Positions 1-10,000 are shown, counted from the stretch's first letter. The stretch: 64,000 nt of DNA from Halorussus halophilus (GCF_008831545.1 NZ_CP044523.1:2170001-2234000), one strand, 5' to 3'. The notes: generated from the sequence alone by a model not told the origin. Made by a program: numbers and translations.

Positions 1-512
1 AGACTATCCAGCGTATCGTCGACGTGATGTACGGCCTGCCGTTCCTGCCGTTCCTCATCGTGCTGGTCGCCATCCGCGGCATCAGCACGACGAACATCAT
101 CATCGGCATCGCCGTGACCTCGTGGCTCAACAACTGCATCCTCATCCGCGGCGAGACGCTCTCGCTGAAAGAGCGCGCCTACGTTGACTCTGCGAAGGTC
201 GCGGGCGCGAGCGACACGCGAATCGTGTTCCGGCACATCATGCCGAACGTCGTGCCGCTGGCGTTCGTCTATCTCGCACAGGACGCGGCGGCGGCGATTC
301 TCGCCCAAGCATCGCTCGCATACCTCGGGTTGGCCGACTTCACGGCGAACTCGTGGGGACTGATGCTCCAGAACATCCAATCTGAAGGGTACGTCTTCGA
401 GGCCTCGTGGTGGCTCATCCCACCGGGCATCTGCATCATGCTCATCGCGGCCGCGTTCTACTTCATCGGCTTCTCGATGGAGGACGTGACGAACCCACAG
501 GAGGACGGCTAA
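1..512 (+). CDS. Dipeptide/oligopeptide ABC transporter permease (DppC/OppC type), 5' end cut off by the window
   Basis: Inner-membrane permease subunit of a peptide-type ABC importer. The reading frame is open from base 3 (Thr-Ile-Gln-Arg...), so the true start lies upstream of the window; a GTG at 24 and an ATG at 27 are internal codons. The visible part has hydrophobic segments and the cytoplasmic coupling (EAA) loop, AKVAGASDTRIVFRHIMPN, which docks on the ATPase. The last membrane span is followed by a short acidic tail. The stop is one base before the next ATG, so it is cotranscribed with the two ATPase genes. The family is clear; the substrate (di- or oligopeptide, or another solute carried by this family such as nickel or sugars) cannot be told. 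Confidence 0.9.
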   Translation, partial: TIQRIVDVMYGLPFLPFLIVLVAIRGISTTNIIIGIAVTSWLNNCILIRGETLSLKERAYVDSAKVAGASDTRIVFRHIMPNVVPLAFVYLAQDAAAAILAQASLAYLGLADFTANSWGLMLQNIQSEGYVFEASWWLIPPGICIMLIAAAFYFIGFSMEDVTNPQEDG

Positions 513-513
513 T

Positions 514-1659
514 ATGGCACTATTCGAAGTCAACGACCTCTCGGTTCGATACGACGCTGGCGACGCGCAAGTTCACGCCGTCGATGGCGTCAGTTTCAGC
601 GTCGATCCCGGCGAGACGTTCGGCCTCGTCGGCGAATCTGGCTGCGGGAAGACGACCCTCGGCAAGTCACTGCTCCACCTGCTCGACTCGAACGGCTACG
701 TCGAGAGTGGCGAAGTCTGGTTCGACGGAACGCTCCCGCGCTGGGAGGACGAGAACGGCAACGCCCGCCGGGAGATAATCGACGACGACCAGTACCCCGT
801 CCGTAGCGACGGGATGACCGACATCACCGAACTCGACGACCAAGACATTCGAGACATTCGCTGGCGCAACATCGCGCTCATCCCACAGAGTGCGATGAAC
901 GCGCTCAACCCGGTCTACAGAGTCGGCGACCAGATTACGGAAGCGATTCTCCGCCACGAGCCAATGACGACGGAAGAGGAAGCCGACGCACGGGCTCGGG
1001 ACCTGCTCGAACGAGTGGGCATCGAACCGGAGCGGGCGGACGACTACGCCCACGAGTACTCCGGCGGGATGAAACAGCGTGCAGTCATCGCCATGGCGAT
1101 GGCGTGCAATCCGGACCTGCTTATCGCCGACGAACCGACGACTGCGCTGGACGTCATCATCCAAGACCGCATCCTCGACGAAATCGAGGCACTACAGGAA
1201 GAGTTCGGCGTCTCCATCCTCGTCATCAGCCACGACATCAGCGTCATGGCCGAGATTTGCGACAAACTCGGCGTGATGTACGGCGGCAAGATGATGGAGA
1301 GCGGTCCGAAGGAAGAAGTGCTGGAGAACTCGGCGAACCCCTACACGCTCGGGCTGAAGAACTCGTTCCCGACGGTCAAACAGGAACAGAAGCGACTCGT
1401 CTCGATTCCGGGGTCACCGCCGACGCTACTCGACCCGGACTCGGGTTGTCGGTTCGCCGACCGATGTCCGTTCGTCACCGACGAATGTCACACCGCACAC
1501 CCGCCGATGTTCGACGTCGACTCGGCCGAGCGTGGGACGCGCAGTGAATCGTCCGACCGGATGGAGCATCGCTCGGCGTGTTACCAGATCGACGACCTCG
1601 AACAGATGCGAACTGACGCTGTCAAGGAGGAAATATGGACGGAAACGCAGACACACTGA
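514..1659 (+). CDS. Peptide-type ABC transporter ATP-binding protein (DppD/OppD type)
   Basis: First of two ATPase subunits that power the upstream permease. Walker [12 protein letters not shown] lies near residue 43, the ABC signature is EYSGGMKQR and Walker B is [12 protein letters not shown]. The C-terminal oligopeptide-transporter extension has the paired-cysteine motif [10 protein letters not shown] with further Cys residues, which in this family suggests an iron-sulfur or metal site. Between Walker A and the Q-loop there is an acidic stretch of roughly 45 residues ([16 protein letters not shown] onward) that bacterial DppD proteins lack. It starts at ATG 514, right after the permease stop, and its 3' end overlaps the next gene by 25 bases, which fits translational coupling. 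Confidence 0.93.
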   Translation: MALFEVNDLSVRYDAGDAQVHAVDGVSFSVDPGETFGLVGESGCGKTTLGKSLLHLLDSNGYVESGEVWFDGTLPRWEDENGNARREIIDDDQYPVRSDGMTDITELDDQDIRDIRWRNIALIPQSAMNALNPVYRVGDQITEAILRHEPMTTEEEADARARDLLERVGIEPERADDYAHEYSGGMKQRAVIAMAMACNPDLLIADEPTTALDVIIQDRILDEIEALQEEFGVSILVISHDISVMAEICDKLGVMYGGKMMESGPKEEVLENSANPYTLGLKNSFPTVKQEQKRLVSIPGSPPTLLDPDSGCRFADRCPFVTDECHTAHPPMFDVDSAERGTRSESSDRMEHRSACYQIDDLEQMRTDAVKEEIWTETQTH

Positions 1660-2999
1660 TCGAAGTCGAGAACGTCAGCAAGTGGTTCGACATGTCTCAA
1701 GGTGTCGTCGATAGGCTGATGGGTCGGGAACCGACGCCCGTGCAGGCAGTCAACGACGTGAGCCTCGACATCAACAAGGGCGACATCATGGGTATCGCGG
1801 GCGAGTCCGGCTGTGGGAAGACCACGCTGGGGAAACTGCTCGTCCAACTCCACCAACCGACCGACGGGACGATTCGATTCGACGGCAACGACGTCACGAA
1901 CCTCACGAAGGAGGAAGAGCGCGAGTTCCGCCAGCGGGTCCAGATGATCTTTCAGGACCCCTTCGAGAGCTTGAACCCGCGCATGACGGTGTTCCAGTCG
2001 GTCATCGAACCGCTTCGCATCAACGAGATGTACAGCGGCTACAACGAGCGCCGCGAGCGCGTCATCGAGGTACTCAACGAAGTCGGTCTCTCACCGGCCG
2101 AGGCGTACCTCAACGAGTTCCCGAAGGAACTCTCCGGTGGCGAACGCCAGCGAGTCGCAATCGCGCGTGCACTCGTCGTAGACCCGGACTTCGTCGTCTG
2201 TGACGAACCGGTGTCGATGCTCGACGTGTCGATTCGTGCCGGTGTGTTGAACCTGATGAAGGAGTTGCAGAAGGAGTACGGACTCACGTACGTCTTCATC
2301 AGTCACGACCTCTCGCTCATTCGGTACATGTGCGACCGCACCGCTATCATGTACCTCGGCGACGTCATCGAACAGGGGCCGACTTCAGAAGTGGTCGAGA
2401 ATCCCCAGCACCCCTACACGGAGGCGCTATTCGACGCGGTGCCGGAGATCGACCCACACGCAGACCGTCACCGTGCGAACGTGACCGGCGAGGTGCCGAA
2501 CCCGCGGAACCCGCCGTCAGGGTGTCGGTTCCACCCGCGTTGTTCGAAGATCATCCCGCCTGCGGACTGGACTGGAAGTCAGTCCGCGTTCCGCAGAGCG
2601 TTCCAGTTCAAACGGGGCGTCCAAATTGGCGACATCACCGGCGAAGAAGTCGACGCAGACGTGGACTCCTCGCCGAACCGCGCGGTCGCAGAGTTGCTCG
2701 AACACACGCTCTCGTTGGAAGTTCCCGAGGAACACCGCGCAGAGAGCGAGACTGGCGTCACCGTCGATGTCGGGCGACTCGACATTCCGCAAAGCGCCCA
2801 GGACAAACTCGAAGAGGCTGCGAAAAAGCTCCTCAACGGCGACAGGGAAGCGGCGTTGGAGACGCTCGACGGCGAGTTCCAGACCGTCTGCGCAGAGCAA
2901 CATCCCGACCTCCGCGAGACGGCCGAACAGATCGCCGCGTGTCACCTCTACGAAGAGACCGTGGACGCGGAACCCGCTGCACCGAAGGCCGACGACTGA
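1635..2999 (+). CDS. Peptide-type ABC transporter ATP-binding protein (DppF/OppF type) with long C-terminal insertion
   Basis: Second ATPase of the importer, expected to pair with the DppD-like subunit. Walker A is [11 protein letters not shown], the signature ELSGGERQR and Walker B FVVCDEPVSMLD. The usual C-terminal motif (CRFHPRC followed within about 25 residues by another Cys and ACHLYE) is split here. CRFHPRC is followed by about 110 acidic, helix-prone residues before CAEQHPDL and ACHLYEE close the motif, giving 454 residues against about 330 for bacterial DppF. Start ATG 1635 overlaps the upstream gene. Similar extended forms occur in haloarchaea, so this is probably a lineage feature and not damage. 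Confidence 0.92.
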   Translation: MDGNADTLIEVENVSKWFDMSQGVVDRLMGREPTPVQAVNDVSLDINKGDIMGIAGESGCGKTTLGKLLVQLHQPTDGTIRFDGNDVTNLTKEEEREFRQRVQMIFQDPFESLNPRMTVFQSVIEPLRINEMYSGYNERRERVIEVLNEVGLSPAEAYLNEFPKELSGGERQRVAIARALVVDPDFVVCDEPVSMLDVSIRAGVLNLMKELQKEYGLTYVFISHDLSLIRYMCDRTAIMYLGDVIEQGPTSEVVENPQHPYTEALFDAVPEIDPHADRHRANVTGEVPNPRNPPSGCRFHPRCSKIIPPADWTGSQSAFRRAFQFKRGVQIGDITGEEVDADVDSSPNRAVAELLEHTLSLEVPEEHRAESETGVTVDVGRLDIPQSAQDKLEEAAKKLLNGDREAALETLDGEFQTVCAEQHPDLRETAEQIAACHLYEETVDAEPAAPKADD

Positions 3000-3047
3000 C
3001 ACACCGTCGGAACACTTTTCTGTGAAGATTTTGATATTTCGGGGGAG

Positions 3048-3533
3048 ATGGCTGCAGATGCTTTGCCCGTTTGGTCCCGAAAACCGGTGACGCTCGCCGT
3101 GTTGGTTGCCATCGGCGTGGGCACCGTAGCGGTGTTCGTTCCGACGCTGTCGTCGTACGTCGCCGTCCAACATACGTCTAGTATCGGTGCGACGCCCGTC
3201 GAGTACGAGACGATGGACAGTGGTGAGACGCTCGTCGTCACCGTCGAACTCGAAAACCCGACGCGAGCGACGTACACGGTCTCGTACGTGCAACTGACAG
3301 GCTACGCCGACGGGACCGAGTTGACGAAACTCGGTGCCGAACTGTCGGAGACGACGGTTTCGCCGGGCGAGACGGTACAGATAGAGATACGGACGCCCGT
3401 CCGAGAAGGACAGCGAGAGCGAACCCGAAACGCACTCGCGTCTGGGACCCTTTCGGCGACTGGCGAACTGACCGGGAAGATTCGTGACCGACAGATTCGC
3501 GTCCCGGTGACGGCAGGTGAGAACGATGCGTAG
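3048..3533 (+). CDS. Membrane-anchored extracytoplasmic protein, copy 1 of a duplicated module
   Basis: Unknown function. An N-terminal hydrophobic segment (about residues 14-36) would anchor it, followed by about 120 residues predicted as a beta-rich extracytoplasmic domain with phrases such as LENPTRATYTVSY and ELSETTVSPGETV. That pattern resembles immunoglobulin-like or LEA14-like folds, but this is a guess from texture only. It is clearly paralogous to the protein at 4029-4502: both have ATPVEYET, GGETL/SGETL, NPTR and TKLGAE. Its stop overlaps the following membrane-protein gene, so the two are probably one functional pair. The sequence before the start (ggaacacttttc) also resembles that before copy 2. 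Confidence 0.75.
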   Translation: MAADALPVWSRKPVTLAVLVAIGVGTVAVFVPTLSSYVAVQHTSSIGATPVEYETMDSGETLVVTVELENPTRATYTVSYVQLTGYADGTELTKLGAELSETTVSPGETVQIEIRTPVREGQRERTRNALASGTLSATGELTGKIRDRQIRVPVTAGENDA

Positions 3534-3972
3534 CGAGACCGTCGGCGCTGGCCACCTCTCCCGTCGCGTTCGCGGAGTCGGAGAGGTAGTCTCCCTCGGG
3601 GCGACGCTCGGTCTCGTCGGCGGATTGGCCTCGTTCATGAACGCCAAGAAGGACCTCGTGGCGTACGGAGTCGGGCCAGAGTGGTTAGTCGCTCTCATCG
3701 CCGTGATGGGGATTCTGGCGCACGTACTCGCTGCCGACCTCGTCGAGAGCATTCGACTCGCGCTCGTCGGCCTCGCAGTCGGCACTGTCGTCCACCTCGT
3801 CGTCTGGGTGTCGCCGTTGTGGATACTGCCGTACCCAGTCGGCGCACGTGACCTCCTGTTGCCTCGCATGCTGGGACAGGCCGTGACGAAGGGCCTGCCG
3901 GAGTTCCTGATAACGTTCTTCGCGGGGTACTGTGCCGCAGTGGTGGTCCTCAGCTACTTCGACCCGAAGTAA
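3526..3972 (+). CDS. Multi-spanning membrane protein, copy 1 of a duplicated module
   Basis: Unknown function; 148 residues with about four predicted membrane spans. The start is ATG 3526 (MRSETVGAG), overlapping the upstream stop by eight bases; a GTG at 3517 would add three residues. It is paralogous to 4499-4951, sharing the ordered motifs GGLASFMNAK/GMGSFMYIK, ADLVESI/EDLADSI, PLWIL-YP and ARDLLLP-MLG. The conserved ARDLLLP loop between spans 3 and 4 is the strongest family signature. The constant pairing with the single-anchor partner suggests a two-component membrane complex. No enzymatic motif is visible. Confidence 0.75.
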   Translation: MRSETVGAGHLSRRVRGVGEVVSLGATLGLVGGLASFMNAKKDLVAYGVGPEWLVALIAVMGILAHVLAADLVESIRLALVGLAVGTVVHLVVWVSPLWILPYPVGARDLLLPRMLGQAVTKGLPEFLITFFAGYCAAVVVLSYFDPK

Positions 3973-4028
3973 TCGACGCCGCGCTTCGGAACACTCTTTT
4001 GGACCCTCCCCGTCGTTCCGACAATCCG

Positions 4029-4502
4029 ATGACGAGTATTGGGAGTTCCCTCCGCCCGGAGAAGCCACTCACGGTGGCGTCGTTCCTGCTGGTCGCACTG
4101 ATTGCGACGGCGCTGTTCGTCCCGACGCTGTCGGCTCACATCTCGGTGATGAACAAGGTCAGCATCGAAGCGACGCCCGTCGAGTACGAGACGGCAGACG
4201 GTGGTGAGACGTTGGTCGCGACGATTCGAATCGACAACCCGACGCGGAGCGCGTACACCGTCTCGTTCGGCAGACTCTACGGGAACGTCGAGGGAGCGGC
4301 GGTGACGAAACTCGGGGCGGAAGTGGACGAAACGACCGTTCCTCCAGATGAGACCGAGACGGTAACCGCTCGACTCGCCATCAAAGACGGCGAGAGCGAG
4401 CGAGTGGCAGAGGCCATCGAGTCGGGGACGTTGACCGTGACCGGCCAACTGCAAGGGACTATCGAGGACCACGAAGTCGAGATCGAGGTGACGACGTCGT
4501 GA
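4029..4502 (+). CDS. Membrane-anchored extracytoplasmic protein, copy 2 of a duplicated module
   Basis: Paralogue of 3048-3533 with the same layout: a short cytoplasmic N-terminus, one hydrophobic anchor (about residues 15-38) and a beta-rich external domain. The ATG at 4029 (MTSIGSSLRP) is preferred over an in-frame TTG at 3999, because homology with copy 1 begins just downstream of it. Its stop TGA overlaps the GTG start of the following gene by four bases, as in a coupled pair. Function unknown. The two copies have diverged substantially while keeping the NPTR-(A/S)-x-YTVS core, so the duplication is old or the copies are under different selection. Confidence 0.75.
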   Translation: MTSIGSSLRPEKPLTVASFLLVALIATALFVPTLSAHISVMNKVSIEATPVEYETADGGETLVATIRIDNPTRSAYTVSFGRLYGNVEGAAVTKLGAEVDETTVPPDETETVTARLAIKDGESERVAEAIESGTLTVTGQLQGTIEDHEVEIEVTTS

Positions 4503-4951
4503 CCGAGAACGCGAGCGCGGCCGACGCACGAAATCGAAGTACGAAACTGCTCGGCAACCGCGGACGGCTACTCACGCTCGGTTCGCTCGTCGGCGTCGTC
4601 GCGGGGATGGGGTCGTTCATGTACATCAAAGCGTCGTTCATCCCCTGGGGAGTGGACCCCGCGTGGGCACTCGTCCTCGTCGCCATCGCTGGCGCGTACG
4701 CACACTTCTTCTCCGAGGACCTCGCAGACAGCATCACGCTGTCGCTCGTCGCCGTCGTCGTCGGACTGGGAATCCACGTCACGGCTTGGATTGCGCCGCT
4801 GTGGATTCTCAACTACCCGCCCGCCGCCCGCGACTTGCTGTTGCCGGGGATGTTGGGCAGAGCAGTCAGTTCGGGGATTCTCGCGTACCTGCTGACGTTC
4901 TACGCCGCGTACTTCACCGTGCTGTTAGTGGGCGGCGTACTCGACCCCTGA
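4499..4951 (+). CDS. Multi-spanning membrane protein, copy 2 of a duplicated module
   Basis: Paralogue of 3526-3972, 150 residues, about four membrane spans. It starts at GTG 4499 within a GTGA overlap of the preceding stop. It has the family motif AARDLLLPGMLGRA and PLWILNYP between the third and fourth spans. With its partner it repeats the gene order and coupling of copy 1, so the unit of duplication was the pair and not a single gene. Function unknown; the constant topology and absence of charged residues in the spans argue for a structural or assembly role over a transporter, but this is weak inference. Confidence 0.75.
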   Translation: MTENASAADARNRSTKLLGNRGRLLTLGSLVGVVAGMGSFMYIKASFIPWGVDPAWALVLVAIAGAYAHFFSEDLADSITLSLVAVVVGLGIHVTAWIAPLWILNYPPAARDLLLPGMLGRAVSSGILAYLLTFYAAYFTVLLVGGVLDP

Positions 4952-4990
4952 CCGAGGCCCTTTTACCGCAGTGGTCGCATACGTGAAATC

Positions 4991-5251
4991 GTGCCAAAAG
5001 ACACCCCGCAACCGGAGAAGACCATCCGCGAGCGCGGGACGTTCGCGAGCCACAACGAAGACCCGACGCTGGCCAGTTACCTCTCGTCGTTGTTCTTCCT
5101 GTTGTCGGTCCCGACGTTCGTCGTGGCCGCCTACGGTGGTCACTGGGTCGGTCTCTACCCCTACGAACTCATCGTGCCCGCGTTCGCCGGGATACTTATC
5201 GCGTCGTTAATCGTCGTATTTTCGATAATGCACTGGCTGACGGGTAGTTGA
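4991..5251 (+). CDS. Small two-span membrane protein, unknown function
   Basis: 86 residues starting at GTG 4991. About 30 charged N-terminal residues (MPKDTPQPEKTIRERG) are followed by two hydrophobic helices separated by GGHWVGLYPYE. It lies 39 bases after the duplicated module and may be cotranscribed with it. No motif identifies a function. Codon use matches its neighbours, with a G/C third position dominating, which supports it as a real gene despite its length. Confidence 0.6.
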   Translation: MPKDTPQPEKTIRERGTFASHNEDPTLASYLSSLFFLLSVPTFVVAAYGGHWVGLYPYELIVPAFAGILIASLIVVFSIMHWLTGS

Positions 5252-5283
5252 ATGCAGACAGAGGACCCGGTGTTCGTTCCCGC

Positions 5284-5496
5284 TCAGAACGTGCTACTGC
5301 GGAGCGAGACGTAGAATATCACGAGTACCGATGCGAACAGTAGGGCGAACTGCAACCGACTCGGCGAGGAGTCACCGCTGAGGAAGAAGTACGCGAGGCT
5401 ACCGACGCCGAGCGTCGCCGCCAGCAAGAACAACGTCAAAATTTGATTCGTGTCGTCTTCCAGCCACCGGTACACCGCGTCCATGGGGTCGTCCAT
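5284..5496 (-). CDS. Small membrane protein, unknown function
   Basis: 70 residues: an acidic N-terminus (MDDPMDAVYRWLEDD) followed by two hydrophobic segments around residues 18-36 and 46-64. It is the last gene of a short minus-strand group (6291 down to 5284) with tight spacing, so it is probably cotranscribed with the two genes upstream. No recognised family or catalytic motif. Confidence 0.55.
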   Translation of the reverse strand: MDDPMDAVYRWLEDDTNQILTLFLLAATLGVGSLAYFFLSGDSSPSRLQFALLFASVLVIFYVSLRSSTF

Positions 5497-5501
5497 GGCG
5501 A

Positions 5502-6035
5502 TTAGTACCAGATGTCTTCGTAGTCACATTCGACCGCGCTCGCGGTGACGTTCTGGGCGAGCGTCAGCGAAGTCAACGCCGTGGTCGAGTCGGCAGTGAA
5601 CGATTCGTCCGAATCGCGCCACTCGGCGACGCTCACGCCGAGTTCGACGCGCCAGTCTTGAATCGTCATGAGCCACTCGTCGGGGAGTTCGTCGCTGTCG
5701 TCTTCGACGCGCGCCCGGAAGAGGTACTTGTAGGTCGTCTCGTGACGGTCGCTGATGTCTTCGCCCGCCATGTACTCCGGGAACTGCGGCGTGCCGAACA
5801 GTTGAACCAGTCGATAGAGGACCGTGCCCACGTCGCCATCGATGGGTTCTCCGGGTTCGTTACTGACCGGTGCCCGAACGTCCAAGTCGTCGCGCTCGTT
5901 GACCACGTCCTCGACGAGGACCTCGCCGTCGTGGCGTCGCCGCTGTATCTCCTCCTGAGTGACGGGGTCGAGAACGACGTTCTGAAGCTGTTCGAAGTCT
6001 GGCGCGTCGGGGTGGTTGCGTACGTCCGTCGGCAT
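5502..6035 (-). CDS. Acidic soluble protein of unknown function
   Basis: 177 residues from ATG 6035 (MPTDVRNHPDAPDFEQL); a longer frame up to 6086 is open but would overlap the upstream gene by almost 50 bases. There is no signal peptide or membrane span. It is rich in Asp and Glu and ends CDYEDIWY. It sits four bases after the stop of the upstream small membrane protein and five bases before the next gene, so the three probably act together. I do not recognise the family. The mid-region VGTVLYRLVQLFGTPQFPEYM looks like an ordered helical domain. Confidence 0.65.
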   Translation of the reverse strand: MPTDVRNHPDAPDFEQLQNVVLDPVTQEEIQRRRHDGEVLVEDVVNERDDLDVRAPVSNEPGEPIDGDVGTVLYRLVQLFGTPQFPEYMAGEDISDRHETTYKYLFRARVEDDSDELPDEWLMTIQDWRVELGVSVAEWRDSDESFTADSTTALTSLTLAQNVTASAVECDYEDIWY

Positions 6036-6039
6036 AGTT

Positions 6040-6291
6040 CTAGTAAGCGAAGTAGTTGAAGCCGCGCCATCCAGCGTAGCCGACACCGATAACGGCGAAG
6101 CCGACGACCATGACGGTGAGCGCTTCCGTGCTAGAAACGGCTCCCTCTGGGAACGGTTGGAGTCCGAAGTAGAGCGTGATCCCAGTGACGGTGAGGACGT
6201 ATCCGATCACCACGCCAGCTAACATCACGAAGAGCGACATGAAGCCCACTGGACCGCGCAGGGGCTTCGGTATTTGTTCTCGTAGCGCCAT
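6040..6291 (-). CDS. Small two-span membrane protein, unknown function
   Basis: 83 residues from ATG 6291 (MALREQIPKPLRGP). The two spans are at about residues 15-42 and 53-72, with a Gly-rich second span (VVGFAVIGVGYAGW) and a short C-terminus ending FNYFAY. It is the first gene of a three-gene minus-strand group. The N-terminal amphipathic, basic segment before the first span suggests a cytoplasmic N-terminus. No function can be assigned. Confidence 0.6.
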   Translation of the reverse strand: MALREQIPKPLRGPVGFMSLFVMLAGVVIGYVLTVTGITLYFGLQPFPEGAVSSTEALTVMVVGFAVIGVGYAGWRGFNYFAY

Positions 6292-6369
6292 GGTTTGTGG
6301 TACAATCCGGCAAGGTTAAAAGTTCCGCACTTGTTCGGTTGCCGCCACTAATTGGCGGTCCAAGCGCCG

Positions 6370-6921
6370 TTAGGACTCGTCGGTGTCGTCCCGCTCGTCC
6401 GGCGACTGGGCGTCTGGAAACTGGTCGGCTTCCGATTGGTCGTCCGTAGGTCGTTCCCCCGCCGACCGGTCGTCGGAGTCGAGGTGCTCCAAGCCGTCGT
6501 CGCCAAGTGGCGACATCTCGGGGTCGAAGTCACCGGTCGCACCTTCGGCCGGTTCGCCGTCTTCGTCGGTCTGTTCGCGGGTCGGTTCGCCCGACGGCAT
6601 ATCGACGTACTCCGAGGTGGGCGTCCGGAATCGATAGCCCAACGCGATGAAGACGCTCCCGAGGAGGAAGCGACCGAAGACCCACCAGTGAGTGACGGCG
6701 AACTCGCCGGTCACCAGCGACACGTGAATCGCGTCCCCGACGAGTAACGCGCCGACGACCAGGAACATCGTACTCAACAGCGCGAAGACCCGTGCTGAAA
6801 CCACGAACGTGGGTTGCGAGTCGGTCGTGTTACGTGTTGCGGTTCGCCGACGGATTAGCTTGCTGTCACTGTCAAGCACCGGACGAAACTGCCCGAGACA
6901 GCCCCTGAGTCCCGAGTGCAT
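6370..6921 (-). CDS. Membrane protein with long acidic C-terminal tail, unknown function
   Basis: Up to 183 residues. Two hydrophobic segments (about residues 44-65 and 82-98) are followed by a disordered, Asp/Glu/Ser-rich tail of about 80 residues, presumably cytoplasmic. The start is uncertain: ATG 6921 opens the frame, but the first 40 residues are basic and unlike the rest, so an internal GTG just before the first span (about VSARVFALLS) may be the true start. It is separated by 78 bases from the small-gene group downstream and by about 100 bases from the divergent pilus operon. Confidence 0.5.
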   Translation of the reverse strand: MHSGLRGCLGQFRPVLDSDSKLIRRRTATRNTTDSQPTFVVSARVFALLSTMFLVVGALLVGDAIHVSLVTGEFAVTHWWVFGRFLLGSVFIALGYRFRTPTSEYVDMPSGEPTREQTDEDGEPAEGATGDFDPEMSPLGDDGLEHLDSDDRSAGERPTDDQSEADQFPDAQSPDERDDTDES

Positions 6922-7025
6922 CGGTGCTCGCTAGGGATGATTCGTTTCTGACGTTCCGAAACCAAAATGACATGTATGCCAAACAGTACAAGGTTTTTTC
7001 AATGATTAGTGGAAGGAAATAGCCA

Positions 7026-10000
7026 ATGAGCGACGAGTCGCGCGAGACGGGCACCGAGGAATCTGAGACGCCCGCCTCCGAAGCAAACGACGAAGGGGAC
7101 GGGGACACTCCGAGCGAAGAGACACGGCCAGTGGCTGACGACTCGGAGACGGAAGCTACGAGCGAATCCGAGAGGGATGACGCGCCACCCGAAGCGGACG
7201 CCAACGAACGAGACGATGCACAGCCCGACGTGTCGTTCGGTGGGGAAGACGACGAACGTGAGGATTCGGAAGGACAACGAGCCGATTCGAACGGACCCGA
7301 GCAGTCCGACTCAGACGCGAACGAGCGAGACAACTCGGACGAAGACGAACAGGACGAAGACGAGCGAATCGACGCAGACGCAGACGACGAACCAGAATCG
7401 CTCGACATCTCCGACGACGAGTTGACGAGCGCACGGGTGACCGTCGGCCAGTACACGTGGGACGACTGCGAGGAGGACGTGTTCTGGGAGGACGGTGGGC
7501 CGCCGACAAACTGGCGCGGAAAGCCCTACCCCTTCGAACGCGATGAGTACCTCGGATTCGACCCCGCGGAGACGGACGACCAGGTCGATGCTGGAGCCGA
7601 GGCGGCGACTGGCCTGAGTGCATACTTCGAGGAGTACCTCGACCCCGACCAGACCCCAGTCGCACTCGGCGACTACCTCTGGGAGCACTTCCGCTACGAG
7701 TACTACTACGAGGAGAGCGAGGACGGAACCAAGGTTCGGCCTCGCGACGAGGACAGCGAAGTCGTCCCCTTCGACCGAAGCGAGTGGGTCGGCCACGACG
7801 ACTTCCCGGCGAGCGTCTTCGAGGGTGGCTTCGCCGTCACCGACCTGAGCAGTGACTTCGAAGACTGGTTAGACCCCGCGACGACGCCCGTCACCAAGGG
7901 CGAGTACTACTGGGAACACTTCAAGTACGAGTACTACTACACCGACACAGACGTTACCGCGCCCGAACGTCCTCGCGACGAGGACGGCAATATCGAGCGG
8001 TTCGACGAGGAAGAGTGGCTCGGCTTCCCCGAAGAGGACTTGGAGGGGTTACTCGCGGAAGGCGCGGCGAAAGCCGAGGAATTGCTCGAAGTCGAAGACG
8101 AGCGAACCCTCGACGTGCCCGAGGAACTGGACGAGGACGCCTTCTTCTCGACCGTAGAGGGTCACACTACCGTCGTCAACCGCTACGACCTCGAAAAGGA
8201 AGTCGCGCTTCCCAAGAAACAGCACTTCCGCGAAGTGGACCGCTACTGGGTGAACAAACCCTACTCGTTCGTCGTCATCTTCCACTCGGCGAAGGAGAAC
8301 GAGACGAAGTACTACCTCGTCGAACCGTACTCGACACCCATCGAAGCAGACCTCACCGAGTTCCTGACCGGCAAACTGCGCTCCTCGATAAAGTACTCCA
8401 GCGACGAGGTCGTCGTGGAGGCAGAAGAGGACGAGCGCGGCGACGTCATCGAACGCGAAGCGCTCCGACTGCTTGCGCGCTACGACCTCTACGCCGAGAA
8501 CGACGGCGAGCGCGCCGAACAGTTGAAAGAACTGCTCGAACGCTACGACGAGACGCGCGACTCCGTCTCGGAGACGCGGGACTCTGTCGCCGATAGCCTG
8601 TCTCGCGCGCGCGAGGAGACCGACGCCGCGCTCGAACCGCTCCGCGAGAGCCTTCGAGAGCAGTTCGGCGGCGACCCGGACGAGAAGGACGCGAAGAGTG
8701 CAGAAGGTGACGAAGGGGAAGCAGACGAGTCCGAAATCGACGACGCGGAACCGACACCAGACGCGGACGCCGACGCCGAAGAAGTCGCCGCTGACGGTGG
8801 CACTGTGGACGCGGACGACGCCGACGCCCAGACCCCTTCGACGGAGACGCCAGAGTCGCCCGACGCCGCTGGCGACACTGATTCGGCGTCGGAAGCCGAC
8901 GACGAGGCGGCGGACCTCCCCGACACTACCGACGATTCTTCGCTTCCGGCGACGGAAGTCGACGACGACGAACCACTACTCGAACGGCTCGGCGTGGTCG
9001 AGTACGTCGGCGTGGACGTGTCGCTGGACCCCGGCGCGAGCCTGCGCGAACAGACTCGCACGCTCTTCGAGGCAAAAATCGAGGCACTCGAACCCGACGA
9101 GTCGGGTGGTCTCGACGGCATCATGGTCCGGCCCGAACCGGTCCTCATCGAGGAAGACGACGATAGTCTCTCGGAGTATCAGACCGAGAAACTGCTGTAC
9201 TTCCTGCGCCGGAACTTCGTCGGCTACGAGCGAATCGACGGCATCAAACACGACATCAACGTCGAGGACATCTCCGTAGACGGCTACAACTCGCCGGTGT
9301 TCGTCTACCACACCGACTACGAGCAGATCATCACGAACGTCTACCACGGCCAGGAAGAGTTGGACGACTTCGTGGTCAAGATGGCCCAACGCTCCGGGAA
9401 GGGCATCAGCAAGCGCCAACCGCAGGTGGACGCCACGTTGCCGGACGGCTCCCGTGCCCAGTTGACGCTCGGACGAGAAGTTTCGGACCACGGAACCAAC
9501 TACACGATTCGCCAGTTCAAGGACGTGCCGTTCACGCCCATCGACCTCGTGAACTGGAACACCTTCTCGCTCGAAGAGATGGCGTTCCTCTGGCTCGCCA
9601 TCGAGAACCACAAGTCGCTCATCTTCGCGGGCGGCACGGCTTCGGGGAAAACGACCAGTCTGAACGCCGTCTCGCTATTCATCCCCTCGAACACGAAGAT
9701 CGTCTCTATCGAGGACACCCGCGAAGTGGAGTTGCCCCAACGCAACTGGATTGCCAGCGTCACCCGGCCCTCGTTCAACGACGACGGCAAGGGCGACGTG
9801 GACGAGTTCGACCTGCTCGAAGCGGCACTCCGACAGCGCCCCGACTACATCGTCATGGGCGAGATTCGCGGCGAGGAAGGTCGGACGCTGTTTCAGGTCA
9901 TGTCCACAGGTCACACGACCTACACCACGTTCCACGCAGACACGGTTGGCGAGGTCCTGAAGCGGTTCACGACCGAACCGATCAACGTCAGCAAGACGCT

